A stretch of 64,000 nt of DNA, taken from positions 40,360 to 104,359 of the forward strand of contig NZ_BLYI01000046.1 in NCBI RefSeq assembly GCF_016586355.1, given 5' to 3'. Positions 35,429 to 45,161 of the stretch are shown here, piece after piece. Position 1 is the first letter of the stretch. Each line of letters begins with the position of its first letter. The translations under genes and the position numbers were made by a program. The notes below the pieces were generated by a model. That model was not told the origin of the DNA. It saw only the letters and a program-made list of their open reading frames with translations, and did not search any database. Source of the DNA: Anaerostipes butyraticus. Its GTDB lineage: Bacteria; Bacillota; Clostridia; Lachnospirales; Lachnospiraceae.

Positions 35429-35455
35429 GAGAAGATAGATGTAGGAGGCACGAAG

Positions 35456-36658
35456 ATGCTAGTAGTGAAAAAGTTTGGCGGTACTTCTGTAGGCGATAAA
35501 GACCGCATTGTAAATGTAGCAAAGAGATGTATTGAGGAATATCAGAAAGGAAACGACGTAGTCGTGGTACTTTCAGCCATGGGCAAGATGACAGATGAGC
35601 TGATTGCCAAAGCGCAGGAAATCAATCCGAATCCGTCCAGAAGAGAGATGGATATGCTTTTGACAACCGGGGAGCAGACATCGGTTTCTCTGATGGCAAT
35701 GGCAATGGACGCGTTAGGAGTGCCGGCCGTGTCTCTGAATGCATTTCAGGTTGCGATGCATACAACTTCTGTATACAGCAACGCAAGGATCAAGAGAATT
35801 GACACAGACCGCATTCTGAATGAACTGGAACAGCGAAAGATCGTAATCGTAACCGGTTTCCAGGGAGTGGATCGTTTTGACAATTATACCACGCTGGGAC
35901 GCGGCGGTTCTGATACGACGGCAGTTGCCCTGGCAGCGGCGCTTCATGCTGACGCATGTGAAATTTATACAGATGTAGACGGCGTTTATACAGCGGATCC
36001 GAGAAAGGTGCCGGATGCAAAGAAATTGTCTGAGATTACCTATGATGAAATGCTGGAAATGGCGACCCTGGGCGCAGGAGTCCTGCATAACAGGTCAGTG
36101 GAGCTTGCGAAGAAGCATGATGTGCAGCTTGTGGTAAGATCCAGCATGACTCAGGAAGAAGGAACCGTTGTAAAAGAAAACGTAAGAAAGAGAACTTCTG
36201 AAATCAGCGGTGTTGCCGGAGACGATGACGCAGCAAGAATTTCTGTTCTCGGCGTGGAAGATATTCCGGGAATGGCATTTAAGATTTTCAATGTTCTTGC
36301 TAAAAAGAATGTAAATGTTGACATGATCCTTCAGTCTGTAGGTCATGGAAACAAAAAAGATATTTCCTTTACAGTAAAAGAAGGAGATATGGAACTTGCG
36401 GTAAAAGCGCTGGAAGATCATCTTCCGGATGACGCCTATGAAGGAATCAACTACACTGCAGAGATGGCAAAAGTATCCATCGTCGGCGTGGGACTGCGCA
36501 ACCATTATGGAATGGCAGCCCGTATGTTCCAGGCATTATATGAGGCAAACATCAATATTCGTATGATTTCTACATCTGAGATTCGTGTAACGGTTCTGGT
36601 AAATAAAGAAGATATGGAAAAGGCAATGATCGCCGCACACGGCGCATTTAAACTGTAG
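35456..36658 (+). CDS. lysC: Aspartate kinase
   Basis: This 400-aa enzyme phosphorylates aspartate, the first step to lysine, threonine and methionine. It opens VVKKFGGTSVGDKDRI, with GRGGSDTTAVALAAAL near 150 and TDVDGVYTADPRKVPDA near 175. Two ACT domains follow (about 265-400), with ISVLGVEDIPGMAFKIFNVL and ISTSEIRVTVLV, so feedback by lysine or threonine is expected. Only 27 bases separate it from apgM, so no lysine riboswitch fits. TAGGAGGC precedes the ATG, and a strong terminator follows. Confidence 0.96.
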   Translation: MLVVKKFGGTSVGDKDRIVNVAKRCIEEYQKGNDVVVVLSAMGKMTDELIAKAQEINPNPSRREMDMLLTTGEQTSVSLMAMAMDALGVPAVSLNAFQVAMHTTSVYSNARIKRIDTDRILNELEQRKIVIVTGFQGVDRFDNYTTLGRGGSDTTAVALAAALHADACEIYTDVDGVYTADPRKVPDAKKLSEITYDEMLEMATLGAGVLHNRSVELAKKHDVQLVVRSSMTQEEGTVVKENVRKRTSEISGVAGDDDAARISVLGVEDIPGMAFKIFNVLAKKNVNVDMILQSVGHGNKKDISFTVKEGDMELAVKALEDHLPDDAYEGINYTAEMAKVSIVGVGLRNHYGMAARMFQALYEANINIRMISTSEIRVTVLVNKEDMEKAMIAAHGAFKL

Positions 36659-36663
36659 CAATC

Positions 36664-36700
36664 AAAAAAACCGCCTGTAGACAGTTCAGGCGGTTTTTTT
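36664..36700 (+). terminator. Terminator after lysC
   Basis: ACCGCCTG (36670-36677) pairs with CAGGCGGT (36687-36694), flanked by A and T runs that extend the stem. Confidence 0.9.
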
Positions 36701-36728
36701 CAGGTAAGAAAGGATGGAAGCAGGATCA

Positions 36729-37208
36729 ATGAAACGGAAGGATTATATTTCATGGGATCAGTATTTTATGGGAATTGCGCTGCTCTCTGCCCAGAGAAGC
36801 AAAGATGATCACACACAGGTAGGAGCATGCCTGGTGAATGATCATAATAAAATCCTGTCAGTGGGATACAATGGAATGCCGATCGGATGCAATGATGACG
36901 ATATGCCGTGGGAGAGGGAAGGAGAGCCTCTTGATACAAAATATTTTTATGTTTGCCATGCGGAACTAAATGCCATACTAAATTACGGCGGCGGTTCCCT
37001 GGACGGAGCCAGGGTTTATGTGACTCTGTTCCCATGCAACGAATGTGCCAAGGCTATCATTCAGAGTGGAATGAAGGAAGTTATCTATATGCAGGATAAA
37101 TACGCAGATTCAGATGCGACAATGGCGTCAAAGAAAATGTTTGACATGGCAGGAGTCACGTACCGGCAGTTTCAGCCGAAAGGACAGAGGATTATCATCG
37201 ACTTATAA
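36729..37208 (+). CDS. dCMP deaminase-like zinc enzyme (ComE/ComEB group)
   Basis: This 159-aa zinc enzyme would turn dCMP into dUMP for thymidylate synthesis. It shows [17 protein letters not shown], then the zinc and catalytic CHAELNAIL near 82 and [12 protein letters not shown] near 103, the deoxycytidylate-type pattern. The start at 36729 was chosen because the ATG at 36714 directly touches the AAAGG site; this choice is not certain. It precedes tex by 11 bases and may share its message. Confidence 0.88.
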   Translation: MKRKDYISWDQYFMGIALLSAQRSKDDHTQVGACLVNDHNKILSVGYNGMPIGCNDDDMPWEREGEPLDTKYFYVCHAELNAILNYGGGSLDGARVYVTLFPCNECAKAIIQSGMKEVIYMQDKYADSDATMASKKMFDMAGVTYRQFQPKGQRIIIDL

Positions 37209-37219
37209 GGAATGGGAAA

Positions 37220-39364
37220 ATGGATATTATAAAAATTTTGCAGGAAGAATTGGGAATCCGCCGGCAGCAGGCGGAAACAGCCGTCAGGCTGATCGATGAA
37301 GGGAATACGATTCCATTCATTGCCAGATACCGAAAGGAAATGACAGGGTCCCTGAATGATGAGACGCTCAGGAATCTGTACGAAAGACTGATGTATCTGC
37401 GCAGCCTTCAGGAACGAAAGGAGACTGTGGCAAAGAAGATCGAAGAACAGGGGAAAATGACGCCGCAGCTTGCTGAAAGTCTGGAGGAGGCAGAGACTTT
37501 AGTTGCTGTAGAAGATATTTACCGGCCGTATAAGCAGAAAAAAAGGACCCGGGCAATGATCGCAAGGGAAAAAGGTCTGGAGCCTCTGGCAGAGACAATT
37601 CTCGACCAGCGGCTGAAGGCGCCGGCAGAAGAGGAAGCAGAAAAATATGTCGATGAAGAAAAAGGCATCGCTTCTGCAGAAGAGGCTCTGAAAGGCGCAA
37701 AAGACATTCTTGCGGAGATGATTTCAGACAATGCCAAATACCGCAGCTATATTCGTAAATCTACCTGGGATCATGGGAAGATTGTTTCTGCGGCGAAAAA
37801 AACGGATGAGTCTTCTGTTTTTGAAATGTATTATGATTTTCAGGAACCGGTCAGCAGAATTGCAGGATATCGGATTCTGGCCATAAACCGCGGGGAAAAA
37901 GAAGGAATCCTTCAGGTAAAGATCGAACCGGATCAAAAAAGGATCGCAGGTTATCTGACCAGACAGATAATCAAGAAGAAAAACGGGCATGCAGCCAAAA
38001 TTCTTCTGGAAGCGATCGAGGACAGTTATAAAAGGCTGATTGCCCCATCCATTGAAAGAGATATCCGGGGTGAACTGACAGAGAAAGCGGAAACAGAAGC
38101 TATCAAAGTATTTGGAAAAAACCTGGAACAGCTTCTGATGCAGCCGCCGATCGCAGGTCAGGTTGTCCTTGGATGGGATCCGGCTTTTCGAACCGGCTGC
38201 AAGCTGGCAGTCGTAGATGCTACAGGAAAAGTACTGGATACGGTGGTGATTTATCCGACAGCGCCTCAGAACAAGGTAGAGGAAGCGAAAAAAACAGTGA
38301 AGCAGCTGATCAGAAAATATGGGATAACGTTAATTTCCATTGGAAACGGAACGGCTTCCAGGGAATCAGAACAGATTGTAGTGGAACTGCTGAAAGAAAT
38401 TCCGGAATCGGTACAGTATGTCATTACGAATGAGGCGGGAGCTTCGGTATATTCCGCCAGCAAACTGGCAGCAGAAGAATTTCCGGATTTTGATGTAGGA
38501 CAGAGGAGTGCCGCTTCCATTGCCAGGAGAGTGCAGGACCCGCTGGCAGAGCTGGTAAAGATCGAGCCAAAAGCCATCGGAGTGGGACAGTATCAGCATG
38601 ATATGAATCAGAAACAGCTCTCAAAGGCACTGGAAGGCGTAGTAGAAGCCACAGTCAACAAAGTAGGAGTGGATTTAAATACAGCATCGGCTTCTCTTCT
38701 GGAATATGTTTCCGGAATTTCTAAGGCAGTGGCGAAAAATATTGTGGCTTACCGGGAAGAAAATGGAAGATTTCAGAACAGAAAAGAACTGATAAAAGTA
38801 TCCAAACTGGGACCAAAAGCTTTTGAGCAGTGTGCAGGATTTTTAAGAGTGACAGGGGGAGATCAGCCGCTGGATGCCACAGGGGTGCATCCGGAAACCT
38901 ATGGAGAAACAAAGCAGCTGCTGGAGAGTCTGGGATATTCTCCGGAAGACCTGACGGGCGAAGGCGTTCGGGGAATCAGCAGAAAAATTACAGATTACAG
39001 TCAGCTGTCACAGGAACTGGGAATCGGGGAAATCACTTTAAGAGATATTGTAAAAGAGCTGGAAAAACCAGGAAGGGATCCGAGAGAGGATCTGCCAAAG
39101 CCGATCCTCAGAACGGATGTCCTGGAAATGAAAGATTTAAAACCAGGCATGAAATTAAAAGGAACTGTGAGAAATGTCATAGATTTCGGCGCATTTGTTG
39201 ATATTGGCGTTCATCAGGACGGCCTGGTCCATATATCGCAGATGTCAGAAAAATATATCAAACATCCGCTGGAAGTTGTCAGCGTCGGTGATGTGGTAGA
39301 TGTAACTGTCGTCAGTGTAGACGAGGCGAAAAAAAGGATCCAGCTGACAATGAAAGAGAATTAA
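37220..39364 (+). CDS. tex: Tex-family RNA-binding transcription accessory protein
   Basis: This 714-aa protein is a full-length Tex. It has the N-terminal helix bundle (ELGIRRQQAETAVRLIDEGNTIPFIARYRKE, seen in all members, in part), a YqgF/RNase H-like domain around 320-430 (LGWDPAFRTGCKLAVVD), helix-hairpin-helix motifs (TASASLLEYVSGISKAVAKN near 480-500) and a C-terminal S1 domain (GTVRNVIDFGAFVDIGVHQD near 645). Tex binds RNA and is linked to transcription. The stop overlaps the convergent SDR gene by four bases. Confidence 0.96.
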   Translation: MDIIKILQEELGIRRQQAETAVRLIDEGNTIPFIARYRKEMTGSLNDETLRNLYERLMYLRSLQERKETVAKKIEEQGKMTPQLAESLEEAETLVAVEDIYRPYKQKKRTRAMIAREKGLEPLAETILDQRLKAPAEEEAEKYVDEEKGIASAEEALKGAKDILAEMISDNAKYRSYIRKSTWDHGKIVSAAKKTDESSVFEMYYDFQEPVSRIAGYRILAINRGEKEGILQVKIEPDQKRIAGYLTRQIIKKKNGHAAKILLEAIEDSYKRLIAPSIERDIRGELTEKAETEAIKVFGKNLEQLLMQPPIAGQVVLGWDPAFRTGCKLAVVDATGKVLDTVVIYPTAPQNKVEEAKKTVKQLIRKYGITLISIGNGTASRESEQIVVELLKEIPESVQYVITNEAGASVYSASKLAAEEFPDFDVGQRSAASIARRVQDPLAELVKIEPKAIGVGQYQHDMNQKQLSKALEGVVEATVNKVGVDLNTASASLLEYVSGISKAVAKNIVAYREENGRFQNRKELIKVSKLGPKAFEQCAGFLRVTGGDQPLDATGVHPETYGETKQLLESLGYSPEDLTGEGVRGISRKITDYSQLSQELGIGEITLRDIVKELEKPGRDPREDLPKPILRTDVLEMKDLKPGMKLKGTVRNVIDFGAFVDIGVHQDGLVHISQMSEKYIKHPLEVVSVGDVVDVTVVSVDEAKKRIQLTMKEN

Positions 39365-40086
39365 TACCAGCCTCCGGAAAAGGTGATCACCTGCCCGGTC
39401 ATATAAGAAGGAGCCAAAGCTGTGTGATAGATCATCAAAGCAGCTTCTTTGGGGGAAGCAATATAGTCGGCGGGGATTTCTTCACGAATCATCTGCCGGT
39501 CTTCTTCTGAAAATTCCTGGTTCATATCGGTATCGATCATGCCAAAGGCAATAGCGTTAACCTGAATGCCGCTGGGAGCGACTTCTTTTGCCAGTGCTTT
39601 TGTAAATGCGTTGATGCCGCCTTTGGAAGCAGAGTAAAGGACTTCACAGGAGGCTCCGGCTTCTCCCCATATGGAAGAGATATTAATGATTTTTCCGGAA
39701 TGCCGGGAAATCATATGGGGAAGAACGCTGTGGCATGCAGAAAAAGCAGACAGAAGATTTGTATTCAATATTTCATGCCAGTCTTTCACGGTTGTGTCTG
39801 TAAACAGTCCGACCTGGGAGATTCCTGCGTTGTTTACCAGACAGTCAATGGCGCCAAAATGGGAAATGGCACTGCGGACCATTTCGCCGGTAAAACCGGG
39901 ATCACTGATATCACCGGTGAACGACAGACAGGAAACATCCTGTTTACAGATAGCCTCTTCCAGAGAACGCAGATGTTCGGGGTGATGAAATCCGTGGATG
40001 ACGACATTCCATCCATTGGCGGCAAAACAAAGTGCTGCGGCGCGGCCAATTCCACGAGAACTTCCGGTTATTAATGCTGTTTTCAT
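39361..40086 (-). CDS. SDR-family reductase, YmfI-like (EF-P 5-aminopentanone reductase type)
   Basis: This 241-aa short-chain dehydrogenase has the cofactor loop TGSSRGIGRA near the start, NNAGIS near 86, and the catalytic set S-Y-K in ISSIWGEAGASCEVLYSASKGG (Ser near 136, Tyr and Lys following). The IWGEAGASCEVLYS block is the mark I recall for YmfI, which in Bacillus completes the modification of elongation factor P. FabG-like ketoacyl reductase is the alternative. No efp gene is in view. It converges with tex, the stop codons sharing TTAA. Confidence 0.75.
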   Translation of the reverse strand: MKTALITGSSRGIGRAAALCFAANGWNVVIHGFHHPEHLRSLEEAICKQDVSCLSFTGDISDPGFTGEMVRSAISHFGAIDCLVNNAGISQVGLFTDTTVKDWHEILNTNLLSAFSACHSVLPHMISRHSGKIINISSIWGEAGASCEVLYSASKGGINAFTKALAKEVAPSGIQVNAIAFGMIDTDMNQEFSEEDRQMIREEIPADYIASPKEAALMIYHTALAPSYMTGQVITFSGGWY

Positions 40087-40155
40087 AAAAACCTCCGATT
40101 TTTTATTTAAGAAAATATTAAGAATAATTATATAAGATTATAACATAGCGGATTA

Positions 40156-40184
40156 TTGAAATGAATCGAATAATTTGTTATACT
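40156..40184 (+). promoter_or_regulatory. Promoter of LytR_C-domain gene
   Basis: TTGAAA (40156-40161), a 17-base spacer and TATACT (40179-40184) lie 31 bases before the start at 40216, which has GGAAGGAGC as its ribosome binding site. Confidence 0.65.
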
Positions 40185-40215
40185 GAACGAAACTGTAGAG
40201 GGAAGGAGCAGATAA

Positions 40216-41487
40216 ATGTCAAAAAAGAAAAAAAAGAAAGCAGGGATCGGGGCGATTTTTGCAAGGATTCTTGTTGTGATTTTGACGATGGCCGTTGGTG
40301 GAATTGCCAGCTTTTTTGCTGTGAGGCAGTTCTTTTCTTATAAATTCGCGAAGGAGAAGAAAAAAGAGGTTTCCCAGCAGCTGGAAAAAGAGAATAAAGA
40401 CCGGGTGGATGTGGCGCTGATGCAGGCAGGTGACATGATGACGATCCGCGTGTATCACAGCAAAAATAATCAGATGGTTTATATTCCGCTTCGCTCTGAT
40501 ATGGTGCTGAATCTCACAGACGACGGGAAACGGGCGGTAGAGCAGGAACTGGGAGAGAGTGTAGATACCGCAGAAGTATCGGATGTGATCAAGGCCATGA
40601 ACGATGATGGAAATACCATGAAGGAACAGGTGGAAGAGACCCTTGGAATTACGATCAATTCCTATGAGCTGATCAAGGATGACGATCTTGTGGATATCAT
40701 CAATGACGCAGGAACCATTCAGGCAGATCTGAGCCAGACCATCAGTTATGAAGATCAGGATGGAAAATCTGTGACACTGACATCTGGTGAGAATACAGTG
40801 GATGGAGACGCGGTTCTGGCGCTGGTGTCCAATGAGGCGAATATCGAGGATGAGGATGTCCATATGAAACTGATTGGGGACATACTCGTACAGGCATCTA
40901 AGACCGTGACAAGCATGACGTCTTCTGATTTTGAAAACTACGTTAAGAATTATTATTCCAAAGCAGATTCCGATACCAAGTACAGTGATGTTTCAGACAA
41001 TCTGGAACAGATTCAATCTATTGAGGAAGATGATGTTAATTATCTGCTCCTGGACGGAAAAGAAAGCGGCGGGAAATTCAAAGTCGATACAGATGCGGCG
41101 AAAAAAGTATTCGATGTGCTTCTTGCTGAAGACGGAGATATTGATTCTGTGCTGAAAGCAGAAGATGCATCGACAGAGAAGACGACAGAGGCAGCCACAG
41201 AAGATACAGAAGATTCTTCTAAGAGCATCACGATCGAGATTCAGAATTCAACAAAGATTTCCGGTCTTGCCAGCCGATGGAAAGACAAGCTGACAGAAGA
41301 TGGATACAGCATTGGATCGGTCAAGACAAACCGGCAGGGAGAGCTGACTCATACAAAGATCATCATTGCGGAAAAAGGTCTGGGTCAGGATCTGAAGAGT
41401 TATTTTAAGAACCCGGAATATGAAGTAGGCCAGGTGAGCAGCGGGGCGAAGATTTGTATCGTACTTGGAACAGAAGATGAGATTTAA
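40216..41487 (+). CDS. LytR_C-domain envelope protein with degenerate LCP-like domain
   Basis: This 423-aa protein has a Lys-rich start, one membrane segment (about 12-38) and an extracellular part. Residues about 70-250 follow the outline of an LCP (LytR-CpsA-Psr) domain: MMTIRVYHSKNNQMVYIPLR, then VEETLGITINSYELIKDDD and VDGDAVLALVS. The arginines that LCP phosphotransferases use (in the usual SIPRD and ALAYVR blocks) are missing. A Thr/Glu linker (about 315-335) leads to a C-terminal LytR_C domain (IEIQNSTKISGLASRWKDKL). So it is probably an inactive LCP relative with a structural or binding role in the cell wall. Confidence 0.65.
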   Translation: MSKKKKKKAGIGAIFARILVVILTMAVGGIASFFAVRQFFSYKFAKEKKKEVSQQLEKENKDRVDVALMQAGDMMTIRVYHSKNNQMVYIPLRSDMVLNLTDDGKRAVEQELGESVDTAEVSDVIKAMNDDGNTMKEQVEETLGITINSYELIKDDDLVDIINDAGTIQADLSQTISYEDQDGKSVTLTSGENTVDGDAVLALVSNEANIEDEDVHMKLIGDILVQASKTVTSMTSSDFENYVKNYYSKADSDTKYSDVSDNLEQIQSIEEDDVNYLLLDGKESGGKFKVDTDAAKKVFDVLLAEDGDIDSVLKAEDASTEKTTEAATEDTEDSSKSITIEIQNSTKISGLASRWKDKLTEDGYSIGSVKTNRQGELTHTKIIIAEKGLGQDLKSYFKNPEYEVGQVSSGAKICIVLGTEDEI

Positions 41488-41551
41488 GATTTCTGGATAG
41501 GAATCCGAAATTTTTCCATACTAACCACAAATGGTTTAGGAGGAATTTCGG

Positions 41552-42379
41552 TTGAAGAATTATTTTAAAATAATACTGGGAACATTTTGTATGGCAGCAG
41601 CGACAAATACGGTATTTCAGCCATTTGGCATTGTGACCGGAGGATTCAGCGGATTAGGGATCATCCTTTGGAGCATATTTCGAATACCGTTATGGGCAGC
41701 GAACACCATACTGAATGTTCCTTTTTTTATCGCGGCCTACCGGCAGAAAAACAGGAAATTTTTCTGGAATACCTTGTTTGGGGCTGTTATGCTGTCATTT
41801 TTTCTGGGAGTGCTGCCAAAATTCTCTTTTTTTCCACGGGATTTTTATGTTAACCTGATACTGGGCAGTCTCCTGATGGGTACAGGGATCGGCATCATTC
41901 TTAGAGATGGTAATTCCACCGGTGGGACGGATCTGATCGCGTTTCTGATGAAAAAACGCTTTCCTACAGTCAGCATCGCGGTGCTCCTTGGAATCTTTGA
42001 CGGAGGGATTGTCTTTTTGGGAACCTTTGTATTCGGGATTGAAAATGCCTGCTATGCTCTGCTTTGTATCTATGGGATCACAAAAGTTGCGGATACGATC
42101 GCAGAAGGTCCGGGAGTGTCAAGACTGTTTCTGGTAATCAGTTCCAGAGGAGAAGAAATCGCAGAGATGGTTTTACACGATAAAAAGCGGGGCGTAACCA
42201 AAATCGTGGCATATGGTGGTTATACCGGCCGGCAGATTCCCATGTTTTTGTGTGTTGTTTCAAAGAAGGAAACGCCGGTTATGAAGGAGATCGTGAAAGA
42301 GAAAGATCCGCATGCCTTTGTTGTGATCACGGATGCAAGGGAAATTCTGGGAGAAGGATTTGTGAAAAATATACAATGA
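41552..42379 (+). CDS. YitT-family membrane protein
   Basis: This 275-aa protein has five or six membrane segments, opening ILGTFCMAAATNTVFQPFGIVTGGFSGLGI, and a C-terminal soluble DUF2179 domain (about 195-275, GVTKIVAYGGYTGRQIPMFLCVVS). The start is TTG at 41552, with TTAGGAGG 7 bases before it. Members of this family are widespread in Firmicutes, and their transport substrate is unknown. It follows the LytR_C gene by 64 bases. Confidence 0.9.
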   Translation: MKNYFKIILGTFCMAAATNTVFQPFGIVTGGFSGLGIILWSIFRIPLWAANTILNVPFFIAAYRQKNRKFFWNTLFGAVMLSFFLGVLPKFSFFPRDFYVNLILGSLLMGTGIGIILRDGNSTGGTDLIAFLMKKRFPTVSIAVLLGIFDGGIVFLGTFVFGIENACYALLCIYGITKVADTIAEGPGVSRLFLVISSRGEEIAEMVLHDKKRGVTKIVAYGGYTGRQIPMFLCVVSKKETPVMKEIVKEKDPHAFVVITDAREILGEGFVKNIQ

Positions 42380-42475
42380 GTGTAAAAAAAACCTGATTTT
42401 TTCTTTTTTTCTTGTAAAAAATGCTGTATAGTAAAAGAAAAAGAAGAAGGCACATAGGGAAAGGTTGATGAAGGA

Positions 42476-43561
42476 ATGATTTCGAATCAGGTTTTACAGG
42501 AAACAATTAATGGAATTAAAGGCATAACGGAAGTTGATTTATGCGTTATGGATCTGTCTGGCCGTCCGGTCGTTCAGACAATGGAAGCGATTGGCGATGT
42601 AGAGAAAGAAGTCAGATCCTTTTCTGAATCTATGGCCGAAAGTCAGGTAATCGACGGGGTACAGTACTTTAAGATCTTTGATGATAAAAGGCTGGAATAT
42701 ATTCTGCTGATTCAGGGACAGAATGAGAATGATTATACGATCGGAAAACTGGCAGTCTTTCAGATTGAAAATCTTCTGGTTGCGTATAAGGAACGTTTTG
42801 ATAAAGAAAATTTTGTGAAGAATCTTCTGCTGGACAATTTACTGCTGGTGGATATTTATAACCGGGCCAAGAAGCTGTACATTGACGTAGAGAAAAGACG
42901 GATTGCATTTCTGATCCAGACTTCCTATGGCAAAGATCATAATCTGGTGGAAGCCATGAAGCAGCTGGATCTGATCCGGGAATCTGATTTCATTACGGCG
43001 GTGGATGAAAAAAGCGTAGTGTATGTGACAGAGGTGGAAGAAGAGGATTCACAGGGGCATTTTCTTGAACATGCGTCCCGAATTGTACAGGCTTTGGAGG
43101 CAGAGGAAATTCTGGATGTTAAGATTGCGATCGGGAATCCGGCGGACAATATTAAAGATGTATCCAGGTCTTATAAAGAAGCTCAGATTGCTCTGGAAGT
43201 CAGCAAGATTTTTTATGAAGAATCTACGGTCATCGCATATAATCAGCTGGGAATTGGAAGGCTGATTTACCAGCTCCCGCTTCCGCTGTGCAAGATGTTT
43301 ATCCGGGAGGTATTTGGAGACTACTCTCCGGATTCGATTGATGAAGAAACTCTGATTACGATTGATAAATTTTTTGAAAATAATCTCAATGTATCAGAGA
43401 CGTCCAGACAGCTGTTCATACATAGAAATACACTGGTTTATCGTCTGGATAAGATCCAGAAGAATACAAATCTGGATCTGAGAAACTTTGAGGATGCGAT
43501 CGCATTTAAGATCGCGTTGATGGTTGTTAAGTACATGAAATATATGGATACGATGGATTAG
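42476..43561 (+). CDS. PucR/CdaR-type regulator
   Basis: This 361-aa cytoplasmic protein has an N-terminal sugar-diacid-like sensor part (TEVDLCVMDLSGRPVV, about 18-33), a central GGDEF-like domain of the CdaR type (about 130-240), and a C-terminal HTH_30 (NLNVSETSRQLFIHRNTLVYRLDKIQK, about 300-327). In this family it controls sugar diacid or purine use, but here it is followed by ftsE with 4 bases between, so it could affect the ftsEX-hydrolase unit. The start lacks a strong ribosome binding site beyond AAGG. Confidence 0.85.
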   Translation: MISNQVLQETINGIKGITEVDLCVMDLSGRPVVQTMEAIGDVEKEVRSFSESMAESQVIDGVQYFKIFDDKRLEYILLIQGQNENDYTIGKLAVFQIENLLVAYKERFDKENFVKNLLLDNLLLVDIYNRAKKLYIDVEKRRIAFLIQTSYGKDHNLVEAMKQLDLIRESDFITAVDEKSVVYVTEVEEEDSQGHFLEHASRIVQALEAEEILDVKIAIGNPADNIKDVSRSYKEAQIALEVSKIFYEESTVIAYNQLGIGRLIYQLPLPLCKMFIREVFGDYSPDSIDEETLITIDKFFENNLNVSETSRQLFIHRNTLVYRLDKIQKNTNLDLRNFEDAIAFKIALMVVKYMKYMDTMD

Positions 43562-43565
43562 GACT

Positions 43566-44246
43566 ATGATTATACTAGATAACGTAACAAAGGAATACAA
43601 ACAGGGCCATCCGGCCCTGGATCGTGTGTCACTGCACGTTCACAAAGGGGAATTCGTCTTCGTGGTAGGGAAGAGCGGTTCCGGAAAAACGACGCTGATG
43701 CGTCTTCTGCTGAAAGAGATAGAACCTACCAGCGGCAGGATCATTGTCAATGGATATGATTATGCCAAGATCAAATCAAGAAAGATTCCTTATCTGCGGC
43801 GTCAGATTGGGTTTGTTTTCCAGGATTTCCGATTATTGCAGGACAGGAACATTTATGACAATGTAGCGTTTGCGCAGAAAGTTGTAGAGGCGCCGAACCG
43901 TCATATGAAGCGCCAGGTGCTCAATGTCCTGGATCTGGTTGGTCTGGCGGACCGCCTGAAAGCATTTCCGGGGGAACTTTCCGGAGGAGAGCAGCAGAGG
44001 GTTGCAATCGCAAGGGCGATGGTCAACCATCCTCTTTTGCTGCTTGCGGACGAGCCAACCGGCAATCTGGATCCGGTTACAGCCAGAGAGATCATGGATC
44101 TCCTTGATCAGGTTCAGAAAAGAGGAACGACAGTTGTAACGGTAACTCACAACAAGGATCTGGTCAATGCAATGGGCAGGCGAGTGATTTCCCTGGAAGA
44201 TGGACGGATAGAACAGGACGAAGCAAGGGGGTCTTATGATATTTAG
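43566..44246 (+). CDS. ftsE: Cell division ATP-binding protein FtsE
   Basis: This 226-aa ABC ATPase works with FtsX to switch on septal peptidoglycan hydrolases. It shows Walker [10 protein letters not shown] near 36, ABC signature [15 protein letters not shown] near 138 and Walker [14 protein letters not shown] near 158. It starts 4 bases after the PucR-type gene, with little ribosome binding site, and its end overlaps ftsX by 11 bases, showing coupling. Confidence 0.97.
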   Translation: MIILDNVTKEYKQGHPALDRVSLHVHKGEFVFVVGKSGSGKTTLMRLLLKEIEPTSGRIIVNGYDYAKIKSRKIPYLRRQIGFVFQDFRLLQDRNIYDNVAFAQKVVEAPNRHMKRQVLNVLDLVGLADRLKAFPGELSGGEQQRVAIARAMVNHPLLLLADEPTGNLDPVTAREIMDLLDQVQKRGTTVVTVTHNKDLVNAMGRRVISLEDGRIEQDEARGSYDI

Positions 44247-45144
44247 ACGTTTTTTTTATGGACTAAAAGAGGGAGCCAAGAGTATTTTTCGCAATAAAGT
44301 GTTCTCACTCGCATCGATCGGAACGACGATCGCATGTGTGTTTTTAATCGGAGTGTTTCTTGCCGTTGTACTGAATGTACGAGCTACAGTGCATAAAGTG
44401 GAGCAGTCTGTCGGCATTTCAGTTTTCTTTGATGAAGGACTTTCCCAGGAGAGGAAAGATCAGATTGGAAAAGAGATCAAAAAGAACAAAGATGTAGACA
44501 GTGTTACTTATATTTCCGCAGAGGAAGCGTGGGAACAGTACAAAGAAGAGGTTTTCAAAGGAAATGAAGACCTCTTGGAAGGCTTTGAGGGAGACAATCC
44601 CCTGAGCGAATCAGATTCCTATGAAGTAACTTTAAATGAAGTCGCTGATCATGAAGAAGTGGCGGAAACCTTAAAGAAGATAGAAGGCGTCCGGAAAGTG
44701 CAGTATTCAGAAATTGCGGCAGAAGGAGCGGCAAAACTGAATTCTCTTGGTACTTATGTAGCCGCCGCTTTGATTCTTATTTTATTCGGGGTTTCTATTT
44801 TCCTGGTAAGCAACACAGTTTCCATCGGAGTCACTGTCCGAAAAGATGAGATTGCGATCATGAAGCTGATCGGGGCTGCCAATGGCTTTATCAAAGCGCC
44901 GTTTTACATGGAAGGAGTGATCATCGGGATTGCAGGATCTGCGATTCCAATCCTGATTATCTATTTTGGATATCATCACATCATATCCTGGATGGCGGAG
45001 AAGTTTTATGTGGTAACTTCATTTATGGAATTTGTTTCAGTCCGTGAGATTATGATGTATCTGATTCCGGCCTCATTGATTGTAGGGCTGGTGATCGGTC
45101 TTTTGGGCAGTTCCATAACGATTAGAAAATATTTGAAAGTATAA
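44236..45144 (+). CDS. ftsX: Cell division protein FtsX
   Basis: This 302-aa membrane protein has four membrane segments: one near 20-45 after the RNKVFSLASIGTTIAC stretch, and three after residue 170. The outer loop (about 55-160) is Glu/Lys-rich and would bind the hydrolase. It pairs with FtsE, whose gene overlaps its start by 11 bases. The M23 hydrolase with coiled coil follows 17 bases later and is the natural partner. Confidence 0.96.
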   Translation: MIFRRFFYGLKEGAKSIFRNKVFSLASIGTTIACVFLIGVFLAVVLNVRATVHKVEQSVGISVFFDEGLSQERKDQIGKEIKKNKDVDSVTYISAEEAWEQYKEEVFKGNEDLLEGFEGDNPLSESDSYEVTLNEVADHEEVAETLKKIEGVRKVQYSEIAAEGAAKLNSLGTYVAAALILILFGVSIFLVSNTVSIGVTVRKDEIAIMKLIGAANGFIKAPFYMEGVIIGIAGSAIPILIIYFGYHHIISWMAEKFYVVTSFMEFVSVREIMMYLIPASLIVGLVIGLLGSSITIRKYLKV

Positions 45145-45161
45145 GAAAGGATGAATATTTT

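Noticed and set aside
35429..35455. Lysine riboswitch before lysC
   Set aside because: The gap to apgM is only 27 bases, too short for the element.
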